64,000 nt of DNA from Dictyophora rubrovolvata. Lineage: Eukaryota > Basidiomycota > Agaricomycetes > Phallales > Phallaceae. Under the pieces are notes generated by a model. The model was not told where the DNA came from. It was given only the letters and a program-made list of their open reading frames with translations, and did no database searches. The position numbers were made by a program, and so were the translations under genes. The stretch lies in NCBI GenBank assembly GCA_029959195.1, contig CP114122.1, positions 1,240,001 through 1,304,000 of the forward strand. The letters are read 5' to 3'. Position 1 is the first letter of the stretch; each line of letters begins with the position of its first letter. Shown one piece after another: positions 1 through 14,136 of this stretch.

Positions 1-1554
1 CACCCTCCCCTTCGCCATCAACCTCAAGTGCAAATGCAAATGCAAACCCGACACGTCTCCTTCTTCCCCGCGTGCTCGCCAAACCACCGTTCAAACCTGT
101 TCTACCCGAGGTCATTTCAGTATTGGACACCGATCTGGAGAGTGTCCCGCTTCCTTACATTGTGAACACGTTGAGACGACTCGGACCGCGCATGATGACC
201 GCACTTGCTCGTACTAGTGCATCAATTCCGGCTCTTCTTAACGTGCCCGCTACCAGTGCCAATGCTAGTTCCACAAACGAGAAAACGGCGAAATCAACAC
301 TGACGCTCCCACACGAGCTTGTTGTTACGGTTTCGCTTGAATCTGAAAGGGATAAAGGAAGTTTATGGGCTCATGACTCCGACGCTGGTGAAAAAGATAT
401 TGACGTGGACTTTGACACTCTTCCGACGCATTTGTTAGCGGTTTATGCAAGGTCTTCTAAGACTAGTAATGCCGCCGCCGATAGCAGTCACCAATCCAGT
501 GGTAATACTAACAATCAACGGCGGAAGGTGACACTTTTCCCGACACATGGAATTATTCTTGCAGCGCATTGTGCGTATCTACCCGCTTTGCCCCCCGGAA
601 GGAAAGTGACGAGCACAATAACAGCAGATGGAAGACGTAAGAAAAAAAGAGATATGAAAAGGCATTTTGGCGTTGATGTTCCCGAGTCGATTCCTGAATC
701 TCAATCGGAGTTCAACATTGATCACGACGGACTTGGATCGTCGACTCGGAGTCACCAGCATGGTGATGATAAGCAAGAGATGATGCCAAGTTCGAGTGGT
801 TTAAATAAGAATGCTACGCATACAGAAGTTACTCTTCCTGTTGTGCCGCTCTGTATTCCGTCTCCTGGAACGTTTCCTATTCTTCAGGCTTACCTGTACA
901 CCAAACGTACGGATAGATTGCTAGCTGTGCTCATACCAGCTATCCCGTCCTTTTCTAGTGCAACGAACGAGGGCTCTTCGGGTCTTAATAGTCATGTAGT
1001 GTCCGAAACCTCAACATCAACATTTGCATCTTCGCCTGCAGATTTGTCCAGACAGCTGGCGATGACTTTTACACCCAACATCCTCGTGGCTGCTACGTTG
1101 CGCACACATGAATTATGGGCTAATGTCGTTGCTTTAGGAATATTCGATGACAAGTACGTCCGATTTTTGTGAGATCTATGTTGGGGCTGAAGGACTTCTT
1201 TTTTTTTTTTGTGATAGTTTGTGGAATGTGATTAGTTATTCCTGGAAAGTTCTCGTGGGCGCGTTGGAAGTTGTACAAATGAAGATGAGGGGTCCAGCGA
1301 AATCGGTGGTGCCGCAGGTTCAGGTTCAGGTAGGACCGGGATCTTTAGCCAGAAACGTTCGGCTGGGACAAAGTTCTTCGAGTCATGTGTCGCAAAATTT
1401 GCCGATGTCACCTCATACTCGTAATACTCGTTCAGGGGATGATCAGTCGGGACGTCTCTCGCCGCTGTCAACGCCCTCATTGCCATCGTCTTCTGAGGAG
1501 TGCCCTCAAAGGACGCTTAGAGAAAAAGACCTGAAACGTGACGAGCAGGGTTAA
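1..1554 (+). CDS. Clp1-like protein (clampless-1 family), 5' partial
   Basis: Clp1-family proteins of mushroom fungi act downstream of the mating-type genes in clamp formation and dikaryon development. The frame is open from the window edge (codons start at position 3), so the start lies outside. Exons 1-1153 and 1218-1554 join across a GT-AG intron to give the motif DDNLWNVISYSWKVL. Family-like blocks are PLPYIVNTLRRLGPRM, HGIILAAHCAYLPALP and VTLPVVPLCIPSPGTFPIL. A region rich in Ser, Asn and charged residues separates these blocks, and the C-terminus is a Ser/Pro-rich tail. No catalytic motif is visible. The family assignment rests on recalled motif resemblance, not on an alignment. The rest of the gene must be upstream. 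Confidence 0.66.
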
Positions 1555-2455
1555 ATTAATTCATGCGCCTGCTTTTTTTTCTTTTCATTTTTGGATGAGA
1601 ACCTTGGAAGCGTTCGACTGAAAATCGAAAGGTGAAGGCAAAATCGGTGATTTCAGTACAGCCGGTAGTGTTCCTGGGGTAAGACATGGGAGGTATAAGG
1701 CTATAACGAAGGACGATAAAGTTGCGTCCTTGCTCGATTGGCATGATGCACGTATCGGACTCGAGTGGTTGATCATGGCTGCTGTTCCTTGATCATATGG
1801 TGCCGTTTAGAAATCTTTGCTTAGAACGTCTAATATTATTATTATTCGTATCGTTATCATTGCGGGACACATCAAAGAAAGGAAAAGCACATTGCATGCT
1901 GCTCAGATTTGGGCACGGGGCCGGATGATCCATGCCGAATCCATGTTATGTGTTACGCCGGCGTTCCGTAAACACAAGGGCGCCTTTCATAGTTTTACGT
2001 AAGTAATCGCCGCACCTTCACGACGGACCTTGTTCGAGCAGCGATCTCCGAGTCCTTTGTCGGCCAGATTCGCACAGAACTTTACTCTTTGCTCTTCTTC
2101 GTTCTTCATATCAACACTGGCGGAAGAGGCACGCTCGGAAATTGATTGTCTCGTCTTGTTTTTTTCGTAGTACGGCACACTCCGAAGTAGTATGGTTGTG
2201 ATTGACGTAGTACCGGGTCGGAAACACGGGCATTGCTGCAACAACCTTGGAGCTTTTCAGGTTAGACTAAGTGAAGGAGCAGAGCATGGCATCATTCTAA
2301 TTCATTCGGGTATGCAAGTATAAATGCAGCTGCTTTTTCTGGGCTAAAACGGTCCTCGGGCCTCAGACTCGTTTATTAATTAAAACAACTGGCAAACCCC
2401 CTCTGACCTACTCTACTTTCTAAACAAAACCCTTCTATCATCTCAGCTCTTAAAC
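1555..2455. other. Intergenic region
   Basis: This 0.9-kb stretch separates the Clp1-like gene from the secreted-protein gene. Short open frames occur on both strands, but none has a recognisable motif or a convincing splice structure. The right end holds the core promoter of the next gene, with a TATA-like box and a pyrimidine-rich leader. Confidence 0.6.
2319..2325 (+). promoter_or_regulatory. TATA-like box of the secreted-protein gene
   Basis: The heptamer TATAAAT lies 131 bp upstream of the ATG at 2456 and is followed by a CT-rich leader. This fits a fungal TATA promoter of an inducible gene. The call rests on sequence and position only. Confidence 0.45.
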
Positions 2456-3205
2456 ATGTTCTCATTGTCTCGCGCATTTATCGCTTCTTCACTCCTCATT
2501 TTTGGTGCTTTCGCTGCTCCTGCCAGCAATGGCAATCTGGCCGCAACCTGTGGAAACTTCGCTGCTATAGGCTCTGGATTTAACAACGCCGTTAATTTTA
2601 CACTTACCGCTTTCCCTCCCACTGACTTGTTGGCGACCTCGGGCGGAGCCCCTCTCGTTATCGGTGCATTGGGCAGCGGCAATCCCGTTTTATTTGTACG
2701 TATCAGAAACAGTGGGACTAATCCAACGGGCTAATGATTGGTTTTTTTTTCCATCCTGGACCAGGCCGCGCCATCTGGTGTTTTCCCGACAACTTTCAAC
2801 CTTACTGACGGAACACTTTTCGTGATCGACCACGAAGCGGACATTTCGTTCACTGCTGCGTTGCTCACCAATGGATCTGATGTATCTTACACTCCGGTCA
2901 ATGGGCCCCCAACATCCATCCCACAATTTTGCGCTGTCGTAAGTGATGTCATCCCTATGTCGTGTCTTGTCTTGTCTCTTAATTAATTGCAAACATGTAC
3001 ACAGGCCGATACAGATCCTGAAGCCGGAACACCATTCCCCACACTTGCTGTAGCCGGCACGACCAACGACTTCTCTTTGTGCAGCGCCACTGCTGGATCA
3101 GCATCAACACAGCTCGTCGCTTTCAGAGCTGCACCGGGTAACAGCGTGTATAACTTTGCTACCTGCACGCCTGTCAACATTCTTTTGACCCAACCTGCGT
3201 TCTAA
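2456..3205 (+). CDS. Small secreted protein, 204 aa, function unknown
   Basis: Three exons (2456-2695, 2765-2938, 3005-3205) splice in phase 0 to 204 residues. The first 20 or so residues form a signal peptide with a hydrophobic core and an AFA-AP type cleavage site. The mature part has four cysteines, one each near TCGNF, QFCAV, SLCSA and ATCTP, so two disulphides are likely. It also has sequons for N-glycosylation (NFT, NLT, NGS). It resembles the many uncharacterised small secreted proteins of wood- and litter-decay fungi. No enzymatic motif or hydrophobin Cys pattern is present. It could be a cell-wall or effector-like protein, but nothing in the sequence decides this. Confidence 0.75.
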
Positions 3206-4504
3206 AAATGAGATTAGATGAGACGGGTCATGGTGGAGTCGATCAAAGTAGTACGACTCGATTATTATATGTAGATTGTTTGGAAATTGTTTTTTTTTTG
3301 TTTTTCCCCGATTTCTATGCGGGGCTGACTAGAGTCCTGTAGTAAATTTTTACATGATAGTGTGGTTTTTTTTCTTATTGTAGTTAAATTTTCAGGAGAA
3401 TGTTCTTAGCCTTACTGATCGATATACTGAGCTCAAGACAATCCGGTCTGTAGTACCGAATGTGATCCCCGGCTACGTATCGAATGTCAATCGCTGCGTC
3501 ACTCCTCAAGCGCTGAGCTATCTGCGTCGGAGTTTTCAAGTAAGCGAGTCGCGGAGAATATAAAAGAAAAGCAGTCGAGACGTGCTTCTAACTGTTTTGT
3601 ATTTTCTCTTCTGTCATGCGATGCAATTTGTTCGGTGAGTGTGCAGTGTTCTTGTGTTTGCACGACTTGGCAAGGGATGATACGAATACCTAATGCATAG
3701 TTCACCCTGAACTACTAATTCATGTTGAAAAAAAATACATCTTTAATCGTCTTTCGCTCCTATCTGATTTTTATTCTTACTATTCTTCATTTTTTAATTC
3801 TCTGCAACAACGTGCTAATTTTTGCCTCAGTTTAGGAGATCGTGGACTCATGCGCTGACGCGTTCTTTTATAACACTGATCATGGTGAGTTCATCTGAGT
3901 ATTATGCAGTTGAAGAACAATCACATTATCATGATGATACACGATTCCACACATGCATAGTTCACACTGAACTACTAGCCATGTTGACACACATACATCT
4001 TTGTCTTTCGCTCCTATCTGACTCTTTCATTTGCATATATAAAATTGTTAACGGCGATGGCTGACATTTCAGTTTTTGTTTGACAGGCACCGGTCGGTCG
4101 GTCGGAACTGTGCCACGTAGTAGTAGCTATTACTGAAAGTGCTTCTTTTTGACCACATCATTCGTTTTTGGGCTTTGTGTGTTCTCCATAGTTAGAATAC
4201 TCAATTACACCGCTTTCGCCAGACCGTAGATTATTATAATAATATACTACAGTTTTTTGAAAATATTAGCAATAATAAATAATAATAATGAAAAGGGTTG
4301 AGAAGGGGTTTGGCAACCCCCACCAATAACGCCGGTTTAAGTAGACAGCTTTGGTCCTGTCACTCGTCAACACTCGTCTCTTTCTTCTCCGTCTTCTTAT
4401 ATACATCCTGCTCGTTTTGCTGTCTCCCATCTTTCCCACCCCCCCACCAGTGAGCTTCTCTCATATCATATTTCCATTTCCATTACTATTCCTATTCCTA
4501 TTGT
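3206..4504. other. Intergenic region with a diverged direct repeat
   Basis: This 1.3-kb AT-rich stretch lies between the secreted-protein gene and the kinase gene. It contains an imperfect direct duplication (3676-3775 and 3933-4030), a (TCGG)n micro-repeat near 4090 and an (AAT)n tract near 4270-4290. No convincing gene was found. The last 150 bp are CT-rich, as expected of a 5' leader. Confidence 0.6.
3676..4030 (+). repeat. Imperfect direct repeat pair, about 100 bp units
   Basis: Unit 1 (about 3676-3775) and unit 2 (about 3933-4030) share GATGATAC, ATGCATAGTTCAC, TGAACTACTA, CATGTTGA and CTTTCGCTCCTATCTGA in the same order, with small indels. Their starts are 257 bp apart. Similarity may extend weakly downstream to a CAGTTT motif in each copy. 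This could be a local duplication or a pair of small non-autonomous elements. Confidence 0.6.
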
Positions 4505-6889
<2,385 letters not shown>

Positions 6890-7837
6890 GTGTCTTTTCG
6901 ATGGATAAGTGAGTTTGTAACACACATACATATGCACCTGAATTGTATCTCATCATGTCTTGATTCGCAGATGTTATTTTGATATTGATCATCGCTTGAT
7001 ATAGAATTCGTTGGGCTAGTCTTGTCTTATTCCCTTTTTATATATGTAATACTCTGAAACCAATCTTTTTTTTCTTGTCGAGTTCTCCTCAATTGAGGCT
7101 TATACTCCTTCTTTTCTTTCTTTTGCTCGTCTTTTGCCTGTTCTTAATTAACCTACCTGTCCAGCTGATTGCATTATTTAAGGAAATATGTAACAATAAA
7201 TACGTACCTAAACAACAAACGTAAAATAGCCAGACGAAGTTGACATCGGTAATTCGCTCGAGCCGAGCGCTATTCCGATCATGTCGTGATAGACGCTCTC
7301 TCTGATTTGGCGATTGGTGATCAGGCCTTCAGGGATTATCCAATGGTATTTGGGCGTCTTTCCCGAATCGCCCCGGAAAAGGAAATCGGAATAGGAGGAT
7401 TTGTCCTGCCATTTACGTAAGTATTTCGGGTTGCGTGAATTATAGAAAGAGGCGGGGGCGATCCTTAGTAAAAAAAGTTGTCACTCGATTACTTACTACG
7501 TTACCGGCTCAAAGAACCTGGCCATCTTTGCGCCTCTAGTTCCTTCTTGTTTCTTCTTCATCGTCGCCACCGTCATCCCCATCCATCGAACAAACATTCT
7601 CCGAAGGTTTCTTTGAAACGCCCTTCTTATTCGTCCAAGCTCGGCGAAGCCAGTTCATGAACTAACGTTGTTTACTCTTTGTTTCACAGTTCAGACAAAG
7701 AACCACTGGCAGCACGTTTTTTTTGTTAAATTATTCTTCCATCAACACATTTGCTAAATAACTTTTCTTCTTCTTATTATTCTACGTTCAATAACTTCAC
7801 GCTCATCGCACATTTCCCATTTTCCCTCACGAATGTT
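6890..7837. other. Intergenic region
   Basis: This 0.95-kb stretch between the kinase gene and the next gene on the same strand is AT-rich. The part from about 7660 is a pyrimidine-rich 5' leader. One short frame near 7478-7660 lacks any motif. No RNA gene or repeat was recognised. Confidence 0.55.
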
Positions 7838-10671
7838 ATGCTCCTCAGTCTTACTCCCGAAGCACCACTTCCTACCATTCTTTTCACCCTCACATTTCCC
7901 TCTCCTCTTCCCGAGTCCTTGCCTTTACCTACTGCCTGGGATTCTCATTTGCAGATTGTGAATAACTTGCAACTTTCTGTTCCTCCGGATGTACATGCCT
8001 TGGATAGATCTGCTGCCTGGGTCTCCTTGATTGACACCGTTAATTTCGATTTGGTGAGTTTTCGCTTGTCTATGTTCTTCAACGTCTGTGAACTAAATCT
8101 CTCTTTCAATCAATTATACCGTTTGGTCACATTACCCAACCTACCTATATATCTTTCCCCTTTCTTGCATTTCCGCATTCTCATAGAGCACTTTAACGCT
8201 GACATGCACATTCATCGACCGCTCTAAAGAAGAATGGCCTCTCTCGTCTTCCTGCGTTTCTCTCCTTGAGAAAGTCATTTCTGACGTCAATCGTAGTGCA
8301 AGAGAGGCCGAATCGGAAGCCGAAGATTGCCATGCTCCCAGTGCGGCGGAATCGCCGTTCAACTCCGCCTCCGCATCTGGGTATCCTCAAAAACAGCCCG
8401 CGTCCGCGTCGACATCCACGTCGTCATTATCGCCTTCTGTTTCGAACAGCGCAAATGGGTCTACTGTTGATAGCGTTGTGACCGTCAAATCTCCCAAGCC
8501 AAAAAAGAGGAGAAGCATTTTAGCTGCACTCGTTGCGTAAGTCAATCGAAACACCCTTCCAATGTTCATTCTTTCCACTTACTCATTTTTTATTATTATG
8601 TAGATCACTCGTTCTACTCCCATCGTCTCGTAATGCAACTCCAGCTTCTACAAGGCCTCCATCTCCAAACAGTCAACCGTCAATCTCACCCAGCGATAGT
8701 TCATTGAGAGGTGCAATGGCGATCTCACCATCACCGTCTTCACAAAATGAACTTGCTATTCAACCACAACCTGAGATCATTACGCCTCCACCTGGTGTCC
8801 CAATTTCGCGATTCTTGAGAAGACGAGCTCGTTCCACACTAGTTGATGCTTTTCGAAGGTTCGTTCTTCCAGAATTGAGTATACGCTATCGATCGGAATT
8901 GGTGAAAACTAATCCGCACGTCACTCTCCCGCTTGGTGGTCCATTTTACGCTCTTTGGACCACGCGAAGTATGATGCGCGCCGTTGTGGCTGAAATGGGT
9001 CGTGTTCTGATGGGTTCTTGCAGAGGGAGCGATGCGATGTCTTCTGCTAGTTTGTCACCTCTTGATGCGCCGACTGGACTTGGTGACCCTTTAGATGATT
9101 GCACGACAACTGACGAGTCGAGTGTGCATAGTATTCCTGAGCAAGCTGGAATGAATTCTGGAGGAGCCGTTAACGCGAATTTCAAGATGTCATCCCCCAT
9201 TTCTTCTCTGCTAAAGCGCAAGATTAATCCTGAGCTTTCGTCGGAGGCGTATGATACTTATACAAGTTTGAGGGAGACGTATATCAGGCTGAGGAGTTTA
9301 TCATCCCAACTCGAAGCGCATGTTCAGGCTGAAAATCATATTGAATGTGTAGGATCTAAGCAAGTGCCGTCCGTTGATGAGGAGAGTAGTAATGGCTTGT
9401 TTGCGGATTTTTTCGATCCGGCCTGTGCCCCTTCCCCGGACAAATCGTGGTCTCCTTCCCCTCCGTCTGGACTGCGTCCTCTTCACCCTGATGAACAGTT
9501 GACAAGTGCCGAAATTAAAAGTCGACGACGAGCTTGGAGTACGAGGACGTATCTCGTTAGCGGGTGGGAGATGTACCACGGTAGTCCTCCGCGACGTCTT
9601 GGCGGATTGTCTAGTCACAAACGATCTTATTCCGAGCCTGCTCCGTCAACCTTGCGAGGAGGATCTCCAATGAGTCTCATGGGACTTTCCATGCCTGTGA
9701 GACCGAGTCCACTGTCCCAAGTATGGGTTCATGAACTGGAACAGGAACCCTTAGCAGATGATCATGATCGTGATGTTGAAGACGAAGGCGTTTACGTTGG
9801 TTCGGCTGGACGGGGTAAATCGAAATGGAGTTGGTCGTTTGACAGTAGAATTGGGATCGGGAGAAGAAAGCGTGAGAGCCCTTCAAACTCGTCGTCTCTT
9901 TCTGCGTCTGGACCTGGGCATAGACGCGAGCGATGTGTGTCTATGACTGCGCCGTCCTCGAAGACAGGTCCTACTAAGCCTAGCAAAGCGGCTAGAGAAG
10001 TGCCGCTTTCGAGTGGATGCAAAAAGGACTATACTGGCGTAGGATCTGGATATAGGGGGGTGCACGTCCCTCAAGATGTGGAGGCTGTAGATGATGATGA
10101 CGACTATGTGGAGGCCATGGAAGACGGTTACGATGTTGATGTTGGTATTCATGAAGTGGATTTTCAAATTGAGGCTGACGATGAGGCACGCTCCAAATTT
10201 GTGACTCGTGGGTTCCACGGTTTCGACGAAAGGCAGCAAATTACCATCTCTCGTTCTTCCGCGAGTACTGCGTCGAGGGATAACGATCATTTCGATTTCC
10301 ATGCTTACAGTTCTTCACGCGACTCGACGTACTCTTCTCCTTCGTTTTCGCAAATGAGATCGAGTTCTCGAGCTTTGAGACATTTTCGATATGGTTACGG
10401 AGCCGAGTACTATTCCACCGATAACTCCGAAGAAGATGCATTTGATCAGGACGACGACGACAATGATGGATGCGATGGAAATGATACCGGTTTGGAGTAT
10501 GAGTATGAGTACTCTCGACACAGTCGTACGTCTGGCAATGGTGACGACGATACTGTTGAGTCTGGGTTATACAGGAAACCGTCGCTAGAAGAATTCATCC
10601 TCCCTCATCCCAGGTCTCGTGTCAATTCCGGGCTTGATGTCGCACCCCTTATCGACGATGTCACGGCCTGA
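7838..10671 (+). CDS. Large, mostly disordered protein of unknown function, 877 aa
   Basis: Exons 7838-8053, 8187-8536 and 8604-10671 join in frame. The start is the first ATG of the open frame of exon 1. The acceptor at 8186 is the only one that connects exons 1 and 2 without a stop. The N-terminal 70 residues look folded. A basic stretch followed by a short hydrophobic run (SILAALVASLVLLP, about residue 185) could be a membrane or packing segment. A conserved-looking helix-rich block lies around residues 255-320 (PISRFLRRRARSTLVDAF, then LPLGGPFYALWTTRSMMRAV). The remainder is Ser-rich with acidic tracts of Asp near the C-terminus. I do not recognise the family. Phosphorylation-rich scaffold proteins look like this, but that is inference. 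Confidence 0.7.
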
Positions 10672-12633
10672 TTGCGTCAGGTCTTCGCTTTGTTGATTTT
10701 CTCCATTTCTTCAATACTGTTGCATTTTTCTCGTTTCCTCCGCCGTTTTATTCTTTTAGGTAGGGTTATGTTATCCTGTCATTACTTTTAGCACTTAGAC
10801 TTGCTGTTCGCATGCTTTTTTTCCCTCCCGTCGCGTTTCTTCATTTCTTTCCTTACTCGCGCTTGCGTTTTTGCTCGCAATTCATGAACCGCCCAACATT
10901 TTTTTTTCTCATTGCTCACAATTAACTTTCACTTTGCATATTCACCTCAGCATCTTCAATCCGAACGCACATAGTCAAGCCATGTGCAAAACTGCATCCT
11001 TCTTTCTTTCCCTCATTAATGTAGATCTCGACACTTTCTTTCCTTCCTTCATCATGGCCGTGGACGCTCCACACGACAGTTTACGACCCTTTTGACGTCG
11101 GTTTTAATTCTTACGAGTCAAGACAATAATATTACGAGTTGTTTTTACGACCGCGATGCCTCGGCCTTCCAAAAAAAAAAAACATACTTGGCTTCCGTTA
11201 ATGCTTTGTTTTCTGTCTCAACGAAACCCGGATATTGTGCAATAGTTCTTACCGGGATTGGAGATACAGAATCTCTATTCGAGACGGTCCGACTTTTTTT
11301 TTGGACTAAAATTCAATCTTTTCATTTTCCTTTCAATATTGCATCTTGTACATCTCACTGTCTATTCTCTTTGCTGCTTGCGGTACTTTTTGGTTGATAG
11401 CTTTTTGTTTTGCTGTTTTCACACTTTGCTTTGCAGTTGGTAATATACGCTATTTTTCATTGAAATAAACGTCTTCAAGCAATTGAGTAGTGACTAGTGA
11501 CTAGTGACTTCTGATTTGATTCTAGCATTCAGAAATTTGGGCGTGGGGCTTTCAAAATTAAGGTTCTGTTTCTTTTTTGCTGGACGTCGAGTCTCTCCGT
11601 CTCCATGTTTTGATGATGTAACACTTAAAATTTGAAGGGGCTACTAATTAAGTAAATGGATTGAACCGAGATGCGTTGATATGAATCAAATTTTAGCAGA
11701 CTAATAATAAATACTCCGTTCCAGGCGCAATATATTGCAAGTAAGTAATGTATATACATAATATGTATTCCAATGCAGTGATCAAAAATCAAAAATTCTT
11801 CCGGATCTCAACGGATGCCGTGTGTGTGGAACACAGGATTGAATATCTCCTTTGGGAAATCCTTGCTAAAAATGTTCATGGTCGCCATTGGCCGTCTCAA
11901 CCCTTTGAGTCTGAATCCGCAGGCCCAAGTTTCCAAAAGTATACCCATTTCGAGTCAAACTTTAAAACTCACCCTGGCGGAAACCGGAGGCCCTCAAACT
12001 CGTTCAGAAAACAGGGTCAACAGAAAACCTGGCTTCCCCTTTCTTCCAAACAGAAACATACTTATTTTTATGCAGTATACGACCTTGAAACAATTGTTTG
12101 TAATAATAGCGGGTCGTTAGCCGTTTATGTGCACTGGTACAGCTCAGCCTCAGAAGCTGAAACACACCTAATACTAGCTCAGACTGAATTTGGTAAAGGC
12201 CAAAAGTTTTTGTTTTATCATTTTTTGATTGTCGGGAATTCCTCACAGGATCATCCGCTTTATTTGTCAGTCCAATGCCTTCTTAGTGGCTAATGAAGGC
12301 TATGTACTAGCCTGAGCGCGTCGGAGCATCCGATTTCGTGTATCAAAAGTTCGAATAACATTGGAATCTCCCCTTTCCCTTTTCTACCCTCCTTCACGCA
12401 TAATTTCCCTACCTTCAGTTCAGTTCTTTTAATGCCGTACCAAAGTCTTGAATAAACCTAAGGACAGTGCCATTGAGTATTATTTTGAGTGAGTTTTGAT
12501 TTTTGTCCTTCAAAAACCTCCTTTTCCTTCCCTCTCTTCCTCAGCATATCCCCGCAATTTTGATCCATCCATAATCCACGACTTCCACTCTTATATTTTC
12601 CCCAAAAGTTAAATTTCTTTTCATGATTGGGTT
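10672..12633. other. Long AT-rich intergenic region
   Basis: This 2-kb stretch contains pyrimidine-rich segments, poly-T/A runs and a (TAGTGAC)x3 micro-repeat at 11488-11508. A 181-codon open frame (11748-12293) has no recognisable domain and is overlapped by an antisense frame. It may be a relic of a repeat, but I cannot name it. The last 100 bp are likely the leader of the deaminase-like gene. Confidence 0.5.
11488..11508 (+). repeat. (TAGTGAC)x3 tandem micro-repeat
   Basis: Three perfect copies of a 7-bp unit lie in tandem within intergenic DNA. No function is apparent. Confidence 0.8.
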
Positions 12634-14136
12634 ATGGTCAGGATGTCTACAATTGATGCGTCAAAGTTGATGCAAGTGACAGTGGCGCCAGAAGAACGAC
12701 ATATCCCCCGCGAACTGCAACAACTTGAATTGAACGACAATCTCGCTATTCTTCGTGTTCTTGACAATCCCCCTTATGACGAATTTAGCCCCTTCGCTTC
12801 AGAGCCTGTGGCCGCAACGAACAAACAGAAACGTCAGACCTTCCTCAATTTTCTCGCTTTTTGTCTTGCCGAAAGCAGACAAGAACCGGTGGCGATAGGT
12901 ACTACAATGTACGCGTTAGAACCTCGTCAGCATGACCGCTACACGAATCAACTCGTTCTCTACATTGCAGGCGTAAAGGATCAGATACGAGCCAAGTATC
13001 TATTCTCCATTGCCAAGAAAGCATGGCGATCTCCCAACCCGATCATACATCATGGATCGATCCTCGAATACGTTATGCGTCTAACTGAACCCCGGCTCAA
13101 AAGGCGGTTGGAGAAACTGCAGAGCGTCGTCCGGGAGCTCTCTGATTTTGGCTATGCTGTCGACCAGTGGGGTAAACAAGAACCATCGACCTCGATTCGT
13201 TCCTGGGGGCGTGAAGAGGATACGTCTTCCGACTGTCTGAAGGCATGCTTCGAGCAGCTTCGGATATTCGCTCGAGGCCATAACTTTGACGAACCATACC
13301 TCGTAGCTAACCCTAATGCACGTATACGGATTTATCAGCAATGGCTTATCCCTGCCTGCGCACTAACCACAACGCAATTTCTCTGTGAAATGGACGCCTT
13401 TCATTGGAATATGCCCAACAAACTTCTTCGCTTACTCCGGCTTTTGCGCCGGAGGTGTTTCAAAATTCGGTGGTACGACCTAGGAGTGACTCTGCTGTGC
13501 TCTTTCGCCCGCGACTGTGTTTGGCGAATATTAGGATACGCATCGTTTGATGAATTTCTGAGGAGCAATGATGATGAGTTCTCGAAAGGTCCCTTTCGAA
13601 TAGAATTCATTGATCCAGTGGAATTTCCGAATCCGATGCCCCGACTTCACGCGACGGTACAAGACATGGTGCAAAATATTCTAAGGGACATCGATGGAGT
13701 CGAAGACAATGGTGAAGAACGAGACGATGTTCCTTACGCATGCGATATCACAGAAAAACCATACGCGCAAGCATATTGGACCCCAACGTGTACGCCGCGG
13801 TACCATGTCGAATTGCTGATCGCCGACCACCTCATGTGGCGGGGGCTGCGTGCCTCCCCGAGCTACATCGCCAGTTCTCAACTTACGTGTAGAGTATGTC
13901 AATGGTATGTAGAGCGGTTAACCTATTGCAGGTTCACTCTGCATACCGGCATGCTCGTAACGGGCGACTTAGAGGTGCCCGCTGACTGGCTCATTCCTTT
14001 TACAGACACTGGCACTTTCGTCGCTGAGCTGGTCGGTGAAGAGGCGGCAAAGTTGGTCCTCGAAGAAGAAAGACTGCAACGAGCAGCATGGGAGAAGGAG
14101 TTTGAAGCTGAAATTCAGATGGGGCTAAGTAATTGA
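12634..14136 (+). CDS. Intronless protein with a putative OTT_1508-like deaminase domain, 500 aa
   Basis: This is a single exon, unlike almost every neighbour. The C-terminal part shows the layout of the fungal OTT_1508-like (cytidine-deaminase fold) family: RYHVELLIADHL with His391 and Glu393 in an HxE motif, then PSYIASSQLTCRVCQWYVE with Cys419 and Cys422 in a CxxC motif. A HTG..V motif and a W..P segment follow downstream. In the deaminase superfamily, the His and two Cys bind zinc and the Glu is the proton shuttle. The N-terminal 380 residues are helical and Arg/Leu-rich with no named domain. Such genes are expanded in basidiomycetes and their substrates are unknown. Starts at 12634 or 12643 are equally possible. 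Confidence 0.68.
   Translation: MVRMSTIDASKLMQVTVAPEERHIPRELQQLELNDNLAILRVLDNPPYDEFSPFASEPVAATNKQKRQTFLNFLAFCLAESRQEPVAIGTTMYALEPRQHDRYTNQLVLYIAGVKDQIRAKYLFSIAKKAWRSPNPIIHHGSILEYVMRLTEPRLKRRLEKLQSVVRELSDFGYAVDQWGKQEPSTSIRSWGREEDTSSDCLKACFEQLRIFARGHNFDEPYLVANPNARIRIYQQWLIPACALTTTQFLCEMDAFHWNMPNKLLRLLRLLRRRCFKIRWYDLGVTLLCSFARDCVWRILGYASFDEFLRSNDDEFSKGPFRIEFIDPVEFPNPMPRLHATVQDMVQNILRDIDGVEDNGEERDDVPYACDITEKPYAQAYWTPTCTPRYHVELLIADHLMWRGLRASPSYIASSQLTCRVCQWYVERLTYCRFTLHTGMLVTGDLEVPADWLIPFTDTGTFVAELVGEEAAKLVLEEERLQRAAWEKEFEAEIQMGLSN

Noticed and set aside
11748-12293. 181-codon open frame as a possible gene
   Set aside because: No domain, no convincing start context or splice structure, and an antisense frame overlaps it. 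The composition looks like intergenic DNA.
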